Shown here in pieces: positions 23,791 to 36,310 of a stretch of 64,000 nucleotides of DNA. Under the pieces are notes generated by a model. The model did no database searches. It was not told the DNA's origin and was given only the letters and a program-made list of their open reading frames with translations. The position numbers were made by a program, and so were the translations under genes. Positions within the stretch are counted from its first letter, which is position 1; each line of letters starts with the position of its first letter. The stretch comes from Ochotona curzoniae (lineage: Eukaryota; Chordata; Mammalia; Lagomorpha; Ochotonidae), in assembly GCF_017591425.1 (NCBI RefSeq), contig NW_024467121.1, positions 23,634,707 through 23,698,706 of the forward strand, given 5' to 3'.

Positions 23791-24467
23791 GGGCAGCAGG
23801 CTCCAGGTTTGTGGCAATTTTTTCAAAGATGCATCTATGAAAGTGCTAGGACAGAAAACTCACTGGTCAATCTGCTCACATTTTCCTTTACCTAAGTGGA
23901 AACTGCTTTCTTTTACAACTCTATATGCATGAGTTGCATTTTGCTATCATTTGTACATTTAGATGGGGGTTGTTGTCAGAGCCTGGAGTGATGGGGAAGA
24001 ACAGGCTAGAGCACTGCATGATGCAGGCTTCTCCTCTTCCCAGCCATGTGTCTGAGATCCTCGCAGTTGAGTGGAGCCACAGGATGGAGTGCTGGTAAGT
24101 TTAAGGAGAAAGTGGCGAGCACCCCCCGAACCCAGCCTGCTCCTCAACCTGGCTCCCCAAATCCTTTTGGGAAGCCTTTTCAGTCCATCTTTGCTAAACT
24201 GATGCACTGACAGTCAAAAGTGATAGAAGGCAAAATGATTTTAAAAACTGAATAAAGCAATCATCTCCCCCACCCCCAAAGACACTGTCCTTCAGTTATC
24301 CTTGCTTAAGCAGAAGCACATATGCCCCCTAGGAGCTCCAGATACAGCAACTATCAAAAATAAATTAGGTATTGCCAACTCCCTCCCTCAAAAAGATGAC
24401 TTTCTACTTGGGCATAGGAAGGACCTTTGCCAACGAGAATAAAGAAGGCAATAAATATGCGTGTGTG

Positions 24468-24797
24468 GGCCCGGCGCAGTGGCGCAAGTGGTTAAAGGTC
24501 CTCGCCTTGCACGCCCGGGATCCCATATGGGCGCCGGTTCTAATCCCGGCAGCCCCGCTTCCCTTCCAGCTCCCTGCCTGTGGCCTGGGAAAGCAGTCAA
24601 GGATGGCCCAAAGCTTTGGGAACCTGCACCCGCGTGGGAGACCCGGAAGAGGCTCCTGGCTTGGGATCGGCATAGTATCGGCCCGTTGCGCTCACTTGGG
24701 GAGTGAATCATCGGACGGAAGATCTTCCTCTCTGTCTCTCCTCTCTGTATATCCACCTTTCCAATGAAAAAATAATAAAAATAAATCTTTTAAAAAA
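24468..24797 (+). mobile_element. Young CSINE, plus orientation, perfect target-site duplication
   Basis: Near-consensus copy. The head has an intact pol III A box (tggcgcaagtgg) and B box (ggttctaatcc), and CpGs are largely retained. Flanks aatatgcgtgtgtg at 24454-24467 and 24798-24811 are identical 14-bp duplications, so the insertion is recent. Confidence 0.97.
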
Positions 24798-24811
24798 AAT
24801 ATGCGTGTGTG

Positions 24812-26571
24812 AGGAGAGTGGTACAGGTAGGAGTAAGAGATCTTGGAATTCAGAAGAGAAAATCATTCAGGAAAGTATCTTCCATATGTGCTAAAGCACT
24901 GTGTGCTATTGACTGAAAAAGTGCATAATGATATACTGAGATGCATCAATAAGTCAGAAATAAGAAATAGGATGGAAATGAGATGGACCATATCACTGAT
25001 AGCAAAAACTTCACTAGATTTCAAAGCCCAGCACCAGGCAGGTAAAGCAGCTATGATTTGACTGTTCCAACAAAGTGAAACATTTTTAACACTAATTCAT
25101 GTTTTGTGAAGACTAAGAAAGAGGAATTCTCAAGCCACACTACAGATAGTTGCAAGGAAATGAGAGCTCCTAAAAACCATGATGAAGGACTAAAAGACTT
25201 CACATGGTGCTCTACCCATCCAAAATTCACGGGGACCATTGGGGTCAGGGAGCCCCTTTGCAAGCACACACTGGACTAGTCTGACTGACCCAATCTACTT
25301 CCCCTTTGATCAACCTTATATTCGACTGTATTTTAGTAAATTATCCATGTAGTTGTATTTTGACAGCTCTCTTTACAGCAGTAAAACAAAATGTGTGCAT
25401 CGCAAATGGCAAAGATTCAAATTTCAGCTATGTTTATCCAAAATAGCACTGAACTGCTTCTGTACTTATGCTATACTGCCTACAGCTTTACGGAAGGGAA
25501 GACAGATGGGATGAATTTAGCAGGGAAACAGCTGTGGCTTGAAGAAGAGACAAGCAAAAGTTTTGCTATCAGGCTTCATTATGTATCAAGGTACCAGTAA
25601 AATGTGTATCCTTAAGGCAGCCAAAAAAAAGTGCTTTTCACTTAACTAGTGATAATTACCTTTTCTCAACAGCTGACAATGTTCTAATTGGCATTAAATA
25701 GGTATAATAATTAAGCAATAAGACAAGGCAGGCAGTGCCTTGCTGGGAACTGTGGTTCCTTTCAGGTGTTCTGGGGGGCATGGGCCAAGGGGCCATGCAC
25801 TTCAACCACCTGGGAAACAGAAGCAGCTGGACACACTGCTGGTGGCAGTACAGGCCCCCAGGAAAAACAAGAAAAAAACCATCGAGGGCAATGGGGAGCA
25901 TGGCCATGCCATTAGTGAAATAGAGTTAAGTAAGTGCCCACCTCCAGTATTTCTACTTCTTTCTTGGTAATGGACATGCCACATTCACATCCTGCTCCAA
26001 TCAACTGGAGCTGCAATACTCTGGCTTGTGCAAACAGAAAATTTGAGATTTTTTTTTTTACCTTATGAATCAGTCAAAATGTCTCATCAGATGTTCTTCA
26101 AAACAATGTTTCAACTGTCTGAGAACAGGAAATGTCCAATTTTGACAATTCTGGGATGGTGATCAATCACTCTGCGAGTCAGGTGCAAGTTATCATGCCT
26201 GACTGGCACTGATGCCATTCTCCCAGGCTGCCTCAGGGAAAGCTGACAATCATGCCACTGGTAATCCTCCCACACATCCTCTTAAACACCGCAGTGCTCA
26301 CTACACAGACTTCAGTTTAAAATAGGAAATCACTCATACTGTGCAAAATAATGCTTCCTGATTAATTATCATAAGTAGAGGCTGTAGTGACCCCACAATA
26401 ATAAAACGTATAAACATTGTGAACACCTGAGAAATTTCTCTATACGCTCACAGGCCTAATTCATGCTATAATGGTAAATAATAGCATGTTGCACCCAGAT
26501 CAGTAACATTATTATTGCCATGGTAACACAAAGGAATAAGGAAGTAAAGCCCAACAACACCAACAAAATAA
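24812..26571. other. Unique segment
   Basis: About 1.75 kb without a recognised gene or repeat. A 76-83 codon frame pair on opposite strands near 25656-25970 has no recognisable product. Confidence 0.4.
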
Positions 26572-26875
26572 GGGGCCAGCCTTGTGCAGCTGGTTAAGCT
26601 GCTGCTTCTAACACAGGCTTCTGAGATGAGTGCTGAGTTTGTGTCCCTGTGGCTCAGTTTCTAATCCAGTTACTTGCTCATGTGCCTGGGAGAACAATGG
26701 GTGATAGTCCAAGTACTTGGGACCCTGCCACCCATGTGGGAGACTTGGAGGGAGTCCCTGGCTCCTGGCTTTGGCCATTTGGGGAATGAACTCCAGTGAA
26801 TAGAAGATCTCTTCTTGGTAGTTCTCCTTCTCTCTGTAACTCTGTCTTTCAAATAAATAAATCATTTTCTAAAAC
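26572..26875 (+). mobile_element. CSINE, plus orientation
   Basis: Head 'ggggccagccttgtgcagct', body 'gccacccatgtgggagactt', tail 'tctttcaaataaataaatca'. Moderately diverged. Confidence 0.92.
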
Positions 26876-26963
26876 AGAAAAATGTGCAATGAGAATATGC
26901 AATAGGTCTCAGAATGACAGTGATAATTGGCAGCAAAATTCTTTCTTTAAAAGTTGGAGTTAT

Positions 26964-27300
26964 GGGCCAGGCACAATAGTGTAGTGGTTAAAGTCCTTGC
27001 CTTGCATGCCCAGGATCCTATATGGGCACCAGTTCTAATCCCGGCAGCTCTGCTTCCCATCCAGCTGCCTGCTTGTGGCCTGGGAAAGCAGTCGAGGACG
27101 GCCCAAAACTTTGGGACCCTGCACCCATGTGGGAGACCTGGAAGAAGCTCTTGGCTCATGGCTTTGGATTGGCTCAGCTCCAGCCATTGCAGCTGCTTGG
27201 GGAGTGAATCATCGGACGGAAGATCTTCCTCTCTTTCTCTCCTCCTCTCTGTGTATCTGACTTTCCAATAAAAAAAATTAAATAAATCTTAAAAAAAAAA
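26964..27300 (+). mobile_element. CSINE, plus orientation, fairly young
   Basis: Head 'gggccaggcacaatagtgta', B-box region 'cagttctaatcccggcagct', and the tail 'tgactttccaataaaaaaaa'. Imperfect flanking duplication aaagttggagtta / aagtttgaagtta. Confidence 0.95.
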
Positions 27301-27984
27301 GTTTGAAGTTACCATGCCAACACAGGGTGACAATACATGAGGAGCACTGACATAAAGCATGTGAAGTTGATGATAAACTCATGAGCTTCCCACATTTTTA
27401 CTATGACACTCCTCTCCCATTCTTTCAAAAAGATGTACATTCTATTCATTTATATACAGTTTCTCTCCCGAGCCATTCTGCACTCCTTTAACTCATCACT
27501 GACTTTTGCTTATGGCAGTGGCATTTGATGACATTTTGGTATGGGCTATGATGGCCACCATTCTCTTTAGAGGTAGAAAGTCTGGTATTGCAAGTATAGC
27601 ACCAACATTTGGAGTCAGGCAATATATAGTACCATTGTCACAAACATGCTATGCCACAACACCAACCCCAAGAATGTAATATTTATGTTATTTTCCTTTC
27701 TACCACTCTTTCATTTTATATTTTTGTGTCTCCTCTTTTTCCTCTCGTTCTCTATCCATCTGCCTCAAGTTCAAGATAACGTAAATATTTTTGAATTGAT
27801 GAATATTCTCTCCATCCCACTCTATTCCATCTTAACAGCTTCACAGAGCATTCTCAAATGTGTGCAGTAAGCTTAAGGGAACTATGTTGGGACTCAGTTC
27901 AGATACTAAGCTAGTGCTTCATGTAAAACAATATCGGTGGTTTAATGATCTCTTCTTTATAGACTTAGGAGTAATATCAACTAA

Positions 27985-28175
27985 GTTCAAGTTTGTCATC
28001 TGTCACATAGCAGCCAGGAGACCTTGAGAACCATTTATTTAATATCTCTGTGCTTTGGTGTCCTCATTGGTAAAATGGGAATAATGTTACTCCTTATATC
28101 ATGGGATTGTTATAGGAATTAAATGGGTTTACAGTGGCGAATGCTTAGTACAATGGTAGTAAACATCTGAAGTTT
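27985..28175 (+). mobile_element. MIR
   Basis: Forward MIR: 'ggtgtcctcattggtaaaat', 'gggaataatgttactcctta', 'atgggattgttataggaatt' and 'aaatgggtttacagtggcga'. Confidence 0.8.
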
Positions 28176-28251
28176 ACTCCTACAATAATAATGATGATGA
28201 CAACTATCATATGTTTATTATGATATAATTGTTATTCAATAGAAATTATAC

Positions 28252-28540
28252 TTAAGAATTTGTTTATTTATTTGAAAGAGAGAGCAGAGATAAATCTTCC
28301 ATCTGATAGTTCATAGTCAAATGGCTGAAACAGCCTGAGCTGAGCCAGGCCAAAACCAGGAACCACCAGGTCTCCAAGGGTGGCAGGAGCCCAAGTATTT
28401 GGGCATTACCCAATGCTTCCCTGGTGCATTAGCAGGAAGTTAGATTGGAACAGAGGCGCCAAGAATCAAACTGGCACTCAAATATGGATTGCAGGCACTC
28501 CAAATGGTGGCTTCACATGCTGCATCATAAATCCTGTCCC
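28252..28540 (-). mobile_element. CSINE, minus orientation
   Basis: 'tttgtttatttatttgaaag' tail, 'aaatcttccatctgatagtt', and an 'aagaatcaaactggcactca' head segment. Confidence 0.9.
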
Positions 28541-29560
28541 AAGAACAGTAATTATCATAAAAGATTTCAGAAAAATTTTACATGGTAACAGGAAATTTAG
28601 TTCAATGCTACCCAGGTATGGAAATTGAAGGATTAAGAGGGTCAAGAAACAAGAAACCTTAAAGCAAAATATGAGGGCAGAGACAGGGTCTGGGCCAAGA
28701 AGGCTTTAGACATGGGGGAGTTTTGCTTACAGCAGAATAAGAGAGTTAATAATCAGATATCTTCACATGACTGCATCAAATATGAATAACTGGCTCTGAC
28801 CTACACAGCAATGGAGGTCAGACAGGATTTGACATTGTACCTTCTGAGCTTCACTTCAAATGAATTCCCAAGGTTGCTACCTACTACCCAAGTGTACCAG
28901 GTACCTGATAATTATATTTCTGTCACATAGAGATACCTTGGGATACAGCAGCCAATTTTTGTCATTTACTTTGAAAAGAAAGGAAAACACATAACAACAA
29001 ACTAGCAGCAATGCTGTCTCAGTGTGTAAGTCAATAAAATATGGTTTCTTCCTACTATAAACAGTCATACTATCCTGGTTGGAGGGTGCCAACTGAAATT
29101 TCCTTAAAGCAAGCTTGAGGTTGCAGTTATAGAAACACAGAAATGATATCTCATTAAAGAATGAATTCTGAATTAATGTGTTAAGAACAAGAGCCTAAGG
29201 AAACATTAGGCATAAATACTGTACTCTGACATCAACAATCAGCAATTCAAATGTCAAGCTTGCACAAGGACTGCTACAAGCACAAAGTTTAAAAAAAAAA
29301 AAACACCACCACAACGTATTAGAACAACAATTTCTCAATGCATGCTGCCAGTCAATAATGAGAATCCACTGCAAATGTGGAAACTGAAGACGAAGCCAAA
29401 CAAATACACTTTTACTTATGGATTGTTTATGTATGTTTCCTCCAGGGCACCTATATTCCATTTAAAATGATCATCTCTGAATCATTAATTTAAGAAGGAC
29501 TAACTCTTTTGGATCTAAAATAAATTATTTAACAACATGGACCTTTAAATGTACTACTGT
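28541..29560. other. Unique AT-rich segment
   Basis: About 1 kb without a recognised gene or repeat; includes an A tract near 29290. Confidence 0.4.
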
Positions 29561-29860
29561 GGGGGCAGTAATTTGGCCCTGTGGTTGATACCAGATAAGA
29601 TGCCTGCATCCCCTTCTGGAATGCCTATTATCAATTACAGCTTCCTGCTAGCACCTACTTTGGGAGGCAGCAGATGATGGTTCAAGGACCTGGCCCCTGC
29701 CACCCTTGTCTGAGACCTAGATTGAATTCCCAGTACTTGGCTCTGGCCGGAACACCCCTTGGCTGCTGTGAACAATTAGAGAAGGAACAGAGCATGACAA
29801 CTCTGTTGGTCTATTTCACTTCCTGTTTATCAGCCTCTTAAATAAATAAAATAAAACAAT
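29561..29860 (+). mobile_element. CSINE, plus orientation, old
   Basis: 'gggggcagtaatttggccct' head, 'aggcagcagatgatggttca' body, and the tail 'cctcttaaataaataaaata'. Confidence 0.85.
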
Positions 29861-30221
29861 TTGAGGAATTGTTTTGATTTTATCATTTCACTATTGAACT
29901 GACAAAGAGAATGAAACTTCTTTATGTCTTAATTGATGGTAATGAAGATCAATATTTATACCATTTTTTCTCCAGAGGGAAAATGGTAATCAATACATGA
30001 ACTATTAGAAAAGTAGGTACTTTGACCAAATAAGGATAGAAGGTGCATTTACTGCTTACAAAACATTACCATTCCCAGCCTTTGTGACAAACAACTATGA
30101 TTCTTGCACCCTTTTTCCTTTTTTGGGAGTTTATAACTGTATATTCTGTGACAATCTGCTTCCCTGGAATTTGGAATTTGAATAAAACAAATTTTGTTGC
30201 TTTTTTATTATCTCTTATATT

Positions 30222-30521
30222 TTTCAAAGATTTATTTGTTTGAAAGACAGAGCATTAAAGAGGAAGACACAGAAAGATAAAAAAAGAAGAAAGAGGAAGA
30301 AAGAGACAGAGAGAGAGAGAGATCTGATTCACTCCACAATACGGCCACCACATCCAAGGCTGGACCAAGCTGAGGCCCAGAGCTGGGAGCTCCACCCTGG
30401 TCTCCCCTGTGAGTGGCAGGATCCTATCACTGGATCATCATCTGCAGAATGCTGGATGGGAAGTGCAGAGCCAGGACTCACAAACTCTGACAGGTGGCAG
30501 CTTAACCAGCTATCCCACAGT
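30222..30521 (-). mobile_element. CSINE, minus orientation, purine-expanded
   Basis: 'caaagatttatttgtttgaa' tail followed by an expanded gaaaga/agaggaag/gaga stretch (30250-30320), then 'tggtctcccctgtgagtggc' and 'ggcagcttaaccagctatcc'. Confidence 0.85.
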
Positions 30522-31122
30522 AAATACGCAAAACAAATGTTCTTTAAAAGATGCTTAAAAATACTTTTTCAAGACTCATGAGTATATTTAACATCTAACA
30601 TTAATATAGAATCTACCAAAAGATGTTCAAACTGAATTTTAGTTTTTCTAGCCTGATTCTACAACAGAAAGTTAAATATGAGCAGAATGCAAAGCATAGG
30701 AAAAGCACAGCAAGAAAGATGGACAATTGCCTGAAAAAATTACCCTGTCATCAAAAAACAAACTATTCCTACCTCCCCCTACATACACATACATGCTTAA
30801 CCTTTTTTTAATGTTGAGAAAGATCTATTTTGATCTACACTTGTTGTTACAAAAATAAAAATTCAGCTTTCCTTATGTAATCATATGAAATAATTCTAGG
30901 CACAGTTAACAGCTCACTCTAATTTCTCTCATCAGGTTTTCTTTAGGCAGATTAGCCTACAACAGTTTATCAAATGGTTGAATTCGTTACAATTAGAGTC
31001 ATTCCATTTTAAAAAAAATACTATTTATTCCAATATCATATCCCTTAATTTGTCAACTAACTATATTTCTTGAGTTTCCTTTAACTGATTCTCTCATGCG
31101 TCCCATGTCTTTCAACTTTCTT

Positions 31123-31230
31123 TTTTATATATATTTGTCTGACAGACAAAGGTACAGAGAGGAGGAGTAGGAGATCTTCCATCCTCTTGGCCACTCCCAA
31201 AGAAGTGCAACAGCTGTGGGATATCAGTGT
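31123..31230 (-). mobile_element. CSINE 3' fragment, degraded
   Basis: 'acagacaaaggtacagagag', 'gtaggagatcttccatcctc' and 'ggccactcccaaagaagtgc' resemble the tail-side third of a reverse CSINE. The remainder is not alignable by eye. Confidence 0.5.
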
Positions 31231-34200
31231 CACAGGCAGTGGCAGCAGATTCATTCACTGCCCTATAACTTCAGCTTCTAGCCTTCAGTCACCTAAACAG
31301 TCCACCGCCTTGGGTCACCTCCACGATCTGGGCCAAAGAGCTAACAAGTGAATTTCTCCACTGGCCAGGGCATGAGCAAGGATGAGAACAGAGCCTGTTA
31401 ACTCAGCTCACACTCAATTATGTCAGCTTTGCAGGGAATACTAAGGAGAGAAGACTGAGAAGCAGAGCTTTCTGCCAGGAGAAACTTCTGTATGCTCCTG
31501 ATTCAATCAAGAAGTTGGAAGACTTGGAGAACTGGGATGATGAAGACAAGGAAAGCAGCTGAGTTGTAAGCTCGCAGTGTCTCCCAGGTTAGCAGCCTCC
31601 CTAGCACCTGAGACCTCGCTGTGGAATATGTATGCACTGAGCATCGGGACTATTCTGCACCATTTCCTTCCCTCCTCAGGGTCCGCGACCACGTCCACAT
31701 GGTTTGCACTTGAAATGTGGCACACGAACAGTGTTTTAATAAACTGAATCACATTACAAGGGCAAACTTACTACAACAAATTATGTTGTTAAGTGAAGAA
31801 TGACCACTTAACTAATCCATTTTGTACATTTGGATGTAATATATTGGGTGTATTTAAAGTGAGACACAGTGGCAACAGCTTGGCTCCCTATCCAGCTGAA
31901 TTTAGAGTAACACATTGTGAATTAGGGTCATTTATTAGATTTCAGAGCCTCCAGCCTCTTAGTGCAATCAAGTGTGATCAAGATGATGGAAGTAAAGCAA
32001 TTAAATGTTTATGAAATAGCCTTATTTTTTTTTACATTAGTGCAAAATAAAATCTTGCAATTTCTTAAGAGGTTTTGGTGACAGTTGAAATTTTCCTTCC
32101 TTCGGCTTGAATTGGAGATTCTCTCTTCTTTTAATATGTAACCTAGATTTTTCCTGTCTTATAGATTGTAGCTTCTGTGTCCTAAGAACTGTATATAACT
32201 TTAAAATTAATGTTCACCGTTGTAATTGGACTCAGATAAATACTGTTATGAAGTTATGTGACAGTGGTTTTTTTCTCATTTCATTAAACATTTATTTCCA
32301 CTTTATCTAGGGAAGTTTCTCAGACCACCCAGACAGCCAGCAGAATGGATGGAGCATTCTTCATGAGTTGGACTCCAAGTTTCCTGGCTCACTTGTAAAT
32401 GGAAATTGACAAGAAGCCAATATGCAACCCAGTCAGGGTGCACTGGGGAGCATGGCGGGCAGATGTTTGCTGAAACGGCTCCCCACAGGAGCAGAGCTGG
32501 TGCCTTTATGGGGTTGGGAGACACGCAGCTGTTTCTTAGCAAATACATTTCAATCTGCACCTGCCCTGCACTCTGGCTTGTCCACCTTTGCACATGATGC
32601 TTCGGTTTGCACCTGGCTGGGTACTGTGCACAGATCCTGATTTTTTTTTTCACACAATACACTGAAAATGATGATGTTGCTCAGCAGCAAAGTCATGTGT
32701 CAGTTACTGGGCTATTCTGTACAAGTGTGCAGGCTGGGATGTCGCTCACAAGGGCCTGTCAAGGGTCTTTGGCAAAGGTCTCATGCTCTTTGCTTCTGAT
32801 TAGCTTGGAGATGAAAGTGAACACAGATCAGGAGGTGGACACATGTAAGCCAAAAGGGGCTTGATTTAGTAGGTCCCTTTTCTGTACTGTCTCAACTACA
32901 CACACTGAAATCTGGACTAGAAGAATGGCTCATCTGTTGTGAAAGGCTGTGCAGCTCCCTGTGCAAGATGCAGAAACACATAGAAGAATTCTCTCTTACT
33001 GCTTGCAGCCACATGGGGAACAAGAGTGGTGTGATCAGCAAGAGGGTGCAGGTCACGGCAAGTGCATGGGCTTCAGGTATCTCAGTTATTGAATAATTTA
33101 AATTCTCTAAATCTTGTTTTGCTCCTTTGGAGGATAAGATTATTTTTAACAGTAATAATAAACAAGACTGTATAAACACTAATGCTTAACTGGGGCCAAA
33201 TCTATACTTGTTTTCATGTTATGTTATGCTAGCTCTAATACTCCCAATAGGTACAAAGACACAACCATGGGGAACTGGGACATTAGGGAGAGGAGAAGTG
33301 CATGTAGGGTGGATGCATTACCTGCCAGCTCCAACAGGAGTAGACTGGAAGGGGGCTTCTTTGCCTAGCTGAGTAGGAGTGAATGCCATGAGCAGGACAC
33401 CCTGCAAGTCGACCCCCCGGCAATGACTTCCCAGATGCTCTGCTTGGCCTATGCGTCTGCACATCGCAGGCACACAGGGAAGACAACACTAATAATCCAT
33501 CTTGCATAATAGATAGGAAAAGAAATATCTATTTCATGTTTTAAAGGTCATTGAATATATAACAGCTAAATAGTTGAAGCAAAATACCATATTCATCAGT
33601 GAAATAGAAAAGTTAGCAGCATTCATCTGTTCTCATTTTAAATTTACCACAGTATGTAAATTAGAAGATTTAAAAAAGCATCAGGCAAAAATCTGAGCTA
33701 GGTGCAAATGAAAAGCACAATCAGAAGCAAATTTGTGAGTGCTAGAAGTGTAAGAGTTTGCCAAATGGGATGGTACTTAGGTTTTACTACTAATCTGAGT
33801 TTATGTAAAGCCAATAGGAAGATCTCAATTATTGTTAAATACCCAGAGTAGGAATTTGCTGCTAAATTGCTGTGTAGTATCGGTCTCAGGTTGGTTTTTA
33901 TAAACATCTTACTTTATGTACTGAAATTATCACAGGAATACCTCACACAAAGCTGAACTTTAAACATACAGTCCCAATCGCAGTTATAGGCTGCAGAAAA
34001 TAAACCAAACAAATTTGGATGTGATGCTGAATTACCTGGTTTAAAACATACTTTTCTGTCGTTGAGAGAATCTATTTAGTCTGGAACGGCAGTTATTATA
34101 CCAACTTCACGTTTCAAAACACGATTGATGGCAGGATGTAATAACCTGATCATTCTTCACAGGATTTTCTTACATCCAGTACATTCACACTACATCAGAA

Positions 34201-34682
34201 ATGCACAGAGGCGGGTTTGTGATTCACACTCTTGTAGATCTCAGTGGGCCAATATGTTACACTGAGACATCAGCCTACTATTTAAACAACACCCTGTCTG
34301 GTTTCCATGGAACAAACTACCTTCAAAAATGAAGTGAACCTATTCAAAGAAGCCAACGTGGAATTCAAACCTAGGAGTGCTGCCATCATCTCTAACCTCA
34401 GAGCTGTTAGACCTAGGTTTTTCTGCTGTGCTGATCTACAGACTTGGGCTAGAGACTTGAGCCTGCCAAGCACAATGTGGTTTAAATACAGGCGGGGTCT
34501 GGCTATCTTTTAGTTGGAGACAGATGATCAGTAAGGTGACAAATAAAACTCAGCTCCAAGACCAGTTCTGTGATCCCTTGGGTTGAATTCCTTAAGTCTT
34601 AAAAGGTCCCTCCAGTAGCACAATGTTGCTTAACCAACTCTAAAATAATGAGGCCAATAAATTACTTTGTCTTGAAATGGCT
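31231..34682. other. SINE-free segment of about 3.5 kb
   Basis: No confident repeat or gene. A 119-codon minus-strand frame (32303-32662) and several shorter ones have no recognisable domain or splice pattern. Confidence 0.4.
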
Positions 34683-34820
34683 ACTCATTCAAAACAGCAC
34701 ATTTTTCGAGAGTCTACTGCATGTATTCCAGGCATTATTCTAGGAAATCAGTGATGAGCAAGACAGACACAGTCCTTGTTTCATGGCACTCACATTTTGC
34801 AGAAGGAAAATAAATAAAAT
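34683..34820 (-). mobile_element. L2 LINE fragment
   Basis: 'gagagtctactgcatgtatt', 'ccaggcattattctaggaaa', 'gtgatgagcaagacagacac' and 'tttcatggcactcacatttt' follow the reverse L2 3' end. Confidence 0.75.
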
Positions 34821-35060
34821 GCCACAATAGTGGCACTGGAATTCTCAAATATTTTCAGGAACTAAAGGTTGATTAGAACTGTAATCCTGCCTGACATGGT
34901 AAAGGTACTCAAAAATAACTTGATCTGCTTCCAAGCAAATAAAGTATTTATAAATCATTTTATAATTATTTGTAATTATAATTTTTAATTTATAATTTTT
35001 GTGCACATTTTCTGCATGCTCCAAGCCAACTTAAGGGTTTCAGTGTAAGAATCCCACAGC

Positions 35061-35430
35061 AGGGGCGGGCTCTGTGGCATATCAGGTTGAGCTACTACTT
35101 GGGACAAGGTCTACATCCCATACCGGAGTGCCAGTTTGACTCTTAGCTCCTCTTCTTCCAATCCAGCTTCCTGCTAACAGGCCTAGGGTGTTAGCAGATG
35201 GTGGCCCAAGCACTTGGGTTCCTGCCAGCCCTGTGGGAAACTCAGATGGAGCTCCTGGCTCCTGGTTTTGGCCTCACTCAGTTCCATCTGTTATGGGTAG
35301 TTCGGGGAGCTTACCATTAGAAGCGCTCTCTCTCTCTCTCTCTTCTTACCTCACTCCTCCACCACTGCTCTTTCCCTTCTCTCTCATTCTGCCACTCTGC
35401 CTCCCAAGTAAATAGATCTTAAAAAAAGAG
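35061..35430 (+). mobile_element. CSINE, plus orientation
   Basis: Head 'aggggcgggctctgtggcat', 'catcccataccggagtgcca', body 'gtggcccaagcacttgggtt', an internal (TC)n stretch near 35325-35343 and the tail 'ctcccaagtaaatagatctt'. Confidence 0.9.
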
Positions 35431-35674
35431 AAAAATCCCATTGCAAGGAGAAAGCAGAGACATTTATGGAAATGATGTACCAAATGAACCAAGCAGAAAA
35501 AAGCTGAAAAATAAGCAGAAAGTTTCATGGAATACATCATTACAAGTTCAAAGCCACACAGAAATCAAAAGGACAAAATAGAAAAGGAGACAGAGGGATC
35601 TAATCCTGTTTGGAAGTGTCAGGGAAGCTTTTCTGGAAGAAACAAAATCCGAAGTGAACACATGCTGTTGTACT

Positions 35675-35970
35675 GTTTACATTTACTAGAGGGGCAGAGG
35701 CAGAGGCAGAGATCTTCCCTTCATTGGCTCGCCTCACAGATGGTGGCAATGTCTGAGGCTGGGCCAGGTCCAAGCAAGGAAAAGGGGCTTCACTCAGATA
35801 CCCCGCATGTGTGCAAAGATCCAAGCACTTGGGCCATCTTCTACTGCTTTCCCAGGTGTTCTAGCAGGGAGCTGGATTAGAAGTGGAGCAGCCAGAACTT
35901 GAACTAGCACCAATATGGGATGTTGAAGCAACAGATGACAGCTTTACCTACTATGCCACAGTGCCAGCCT
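35675..35970 (-). mobile_element. CSINE, minus orientation
   Basis: 'gggccatcttctactgcttt', 'agcagggagctggattagaa', and the head 'ccacagtgccagcc'. It abuts the next SINE in the same orientation. Confidence 0.9.
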
Positions 35971-35974
35971 CTAT

Positions 35975-36310
35975 ATTTTAAAAACAGATTTGTTTATTTA
36001 TTTACTTTATTTGAAAGTCAGATTTACAAAGAAGGAGAGACAGATATAAAAGATCTTTAATCTGCTGGTTTACTCCCCAAGTGAACGCAATGGCCAGAGC
36101 TGAGCCCATTTGAAGCCAGGAGCCTGGAGCTTCTTCTGGGTCTCCCACATGGGTGCAGGGTTCCAAGGCTATGGGCTGTTTTATTCTGCTTTCCCAGGCC
36201 ACAGCAGGGGGCTGGAAGGCAAGTGGAACCGTCAGGATACAAACTGGCATTCATATGGGATCCTGGTGCAGGCAAGGCGGGAACTTTAGCCACTAGGCTA
36301 CTGCGCTGGT
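35975..36310 (-). mobile_element. CSINE, minus orientation
   Basis: Complete reverse copy from 'acagatttgtttatttattt' through 'tggtttactccccaagtgaa' to 'aggctactgcgctggttt'. Directly adjacent to the copy at 35675-35970. Confidence 0.93.

Noticed and set aside
24468..24560. tRNA-like sequence with A and B boxes
   Set aside because: It is the tRNA-derived head of a CSINE; it lacks a proper anticodon arm and acceptor pairing and continues into the SINE body.
24468..24720. CpG-rich patch as a second CpG island
   Set aside because: The CpGs belong to a young SINE; the same applies to 45846-46080.
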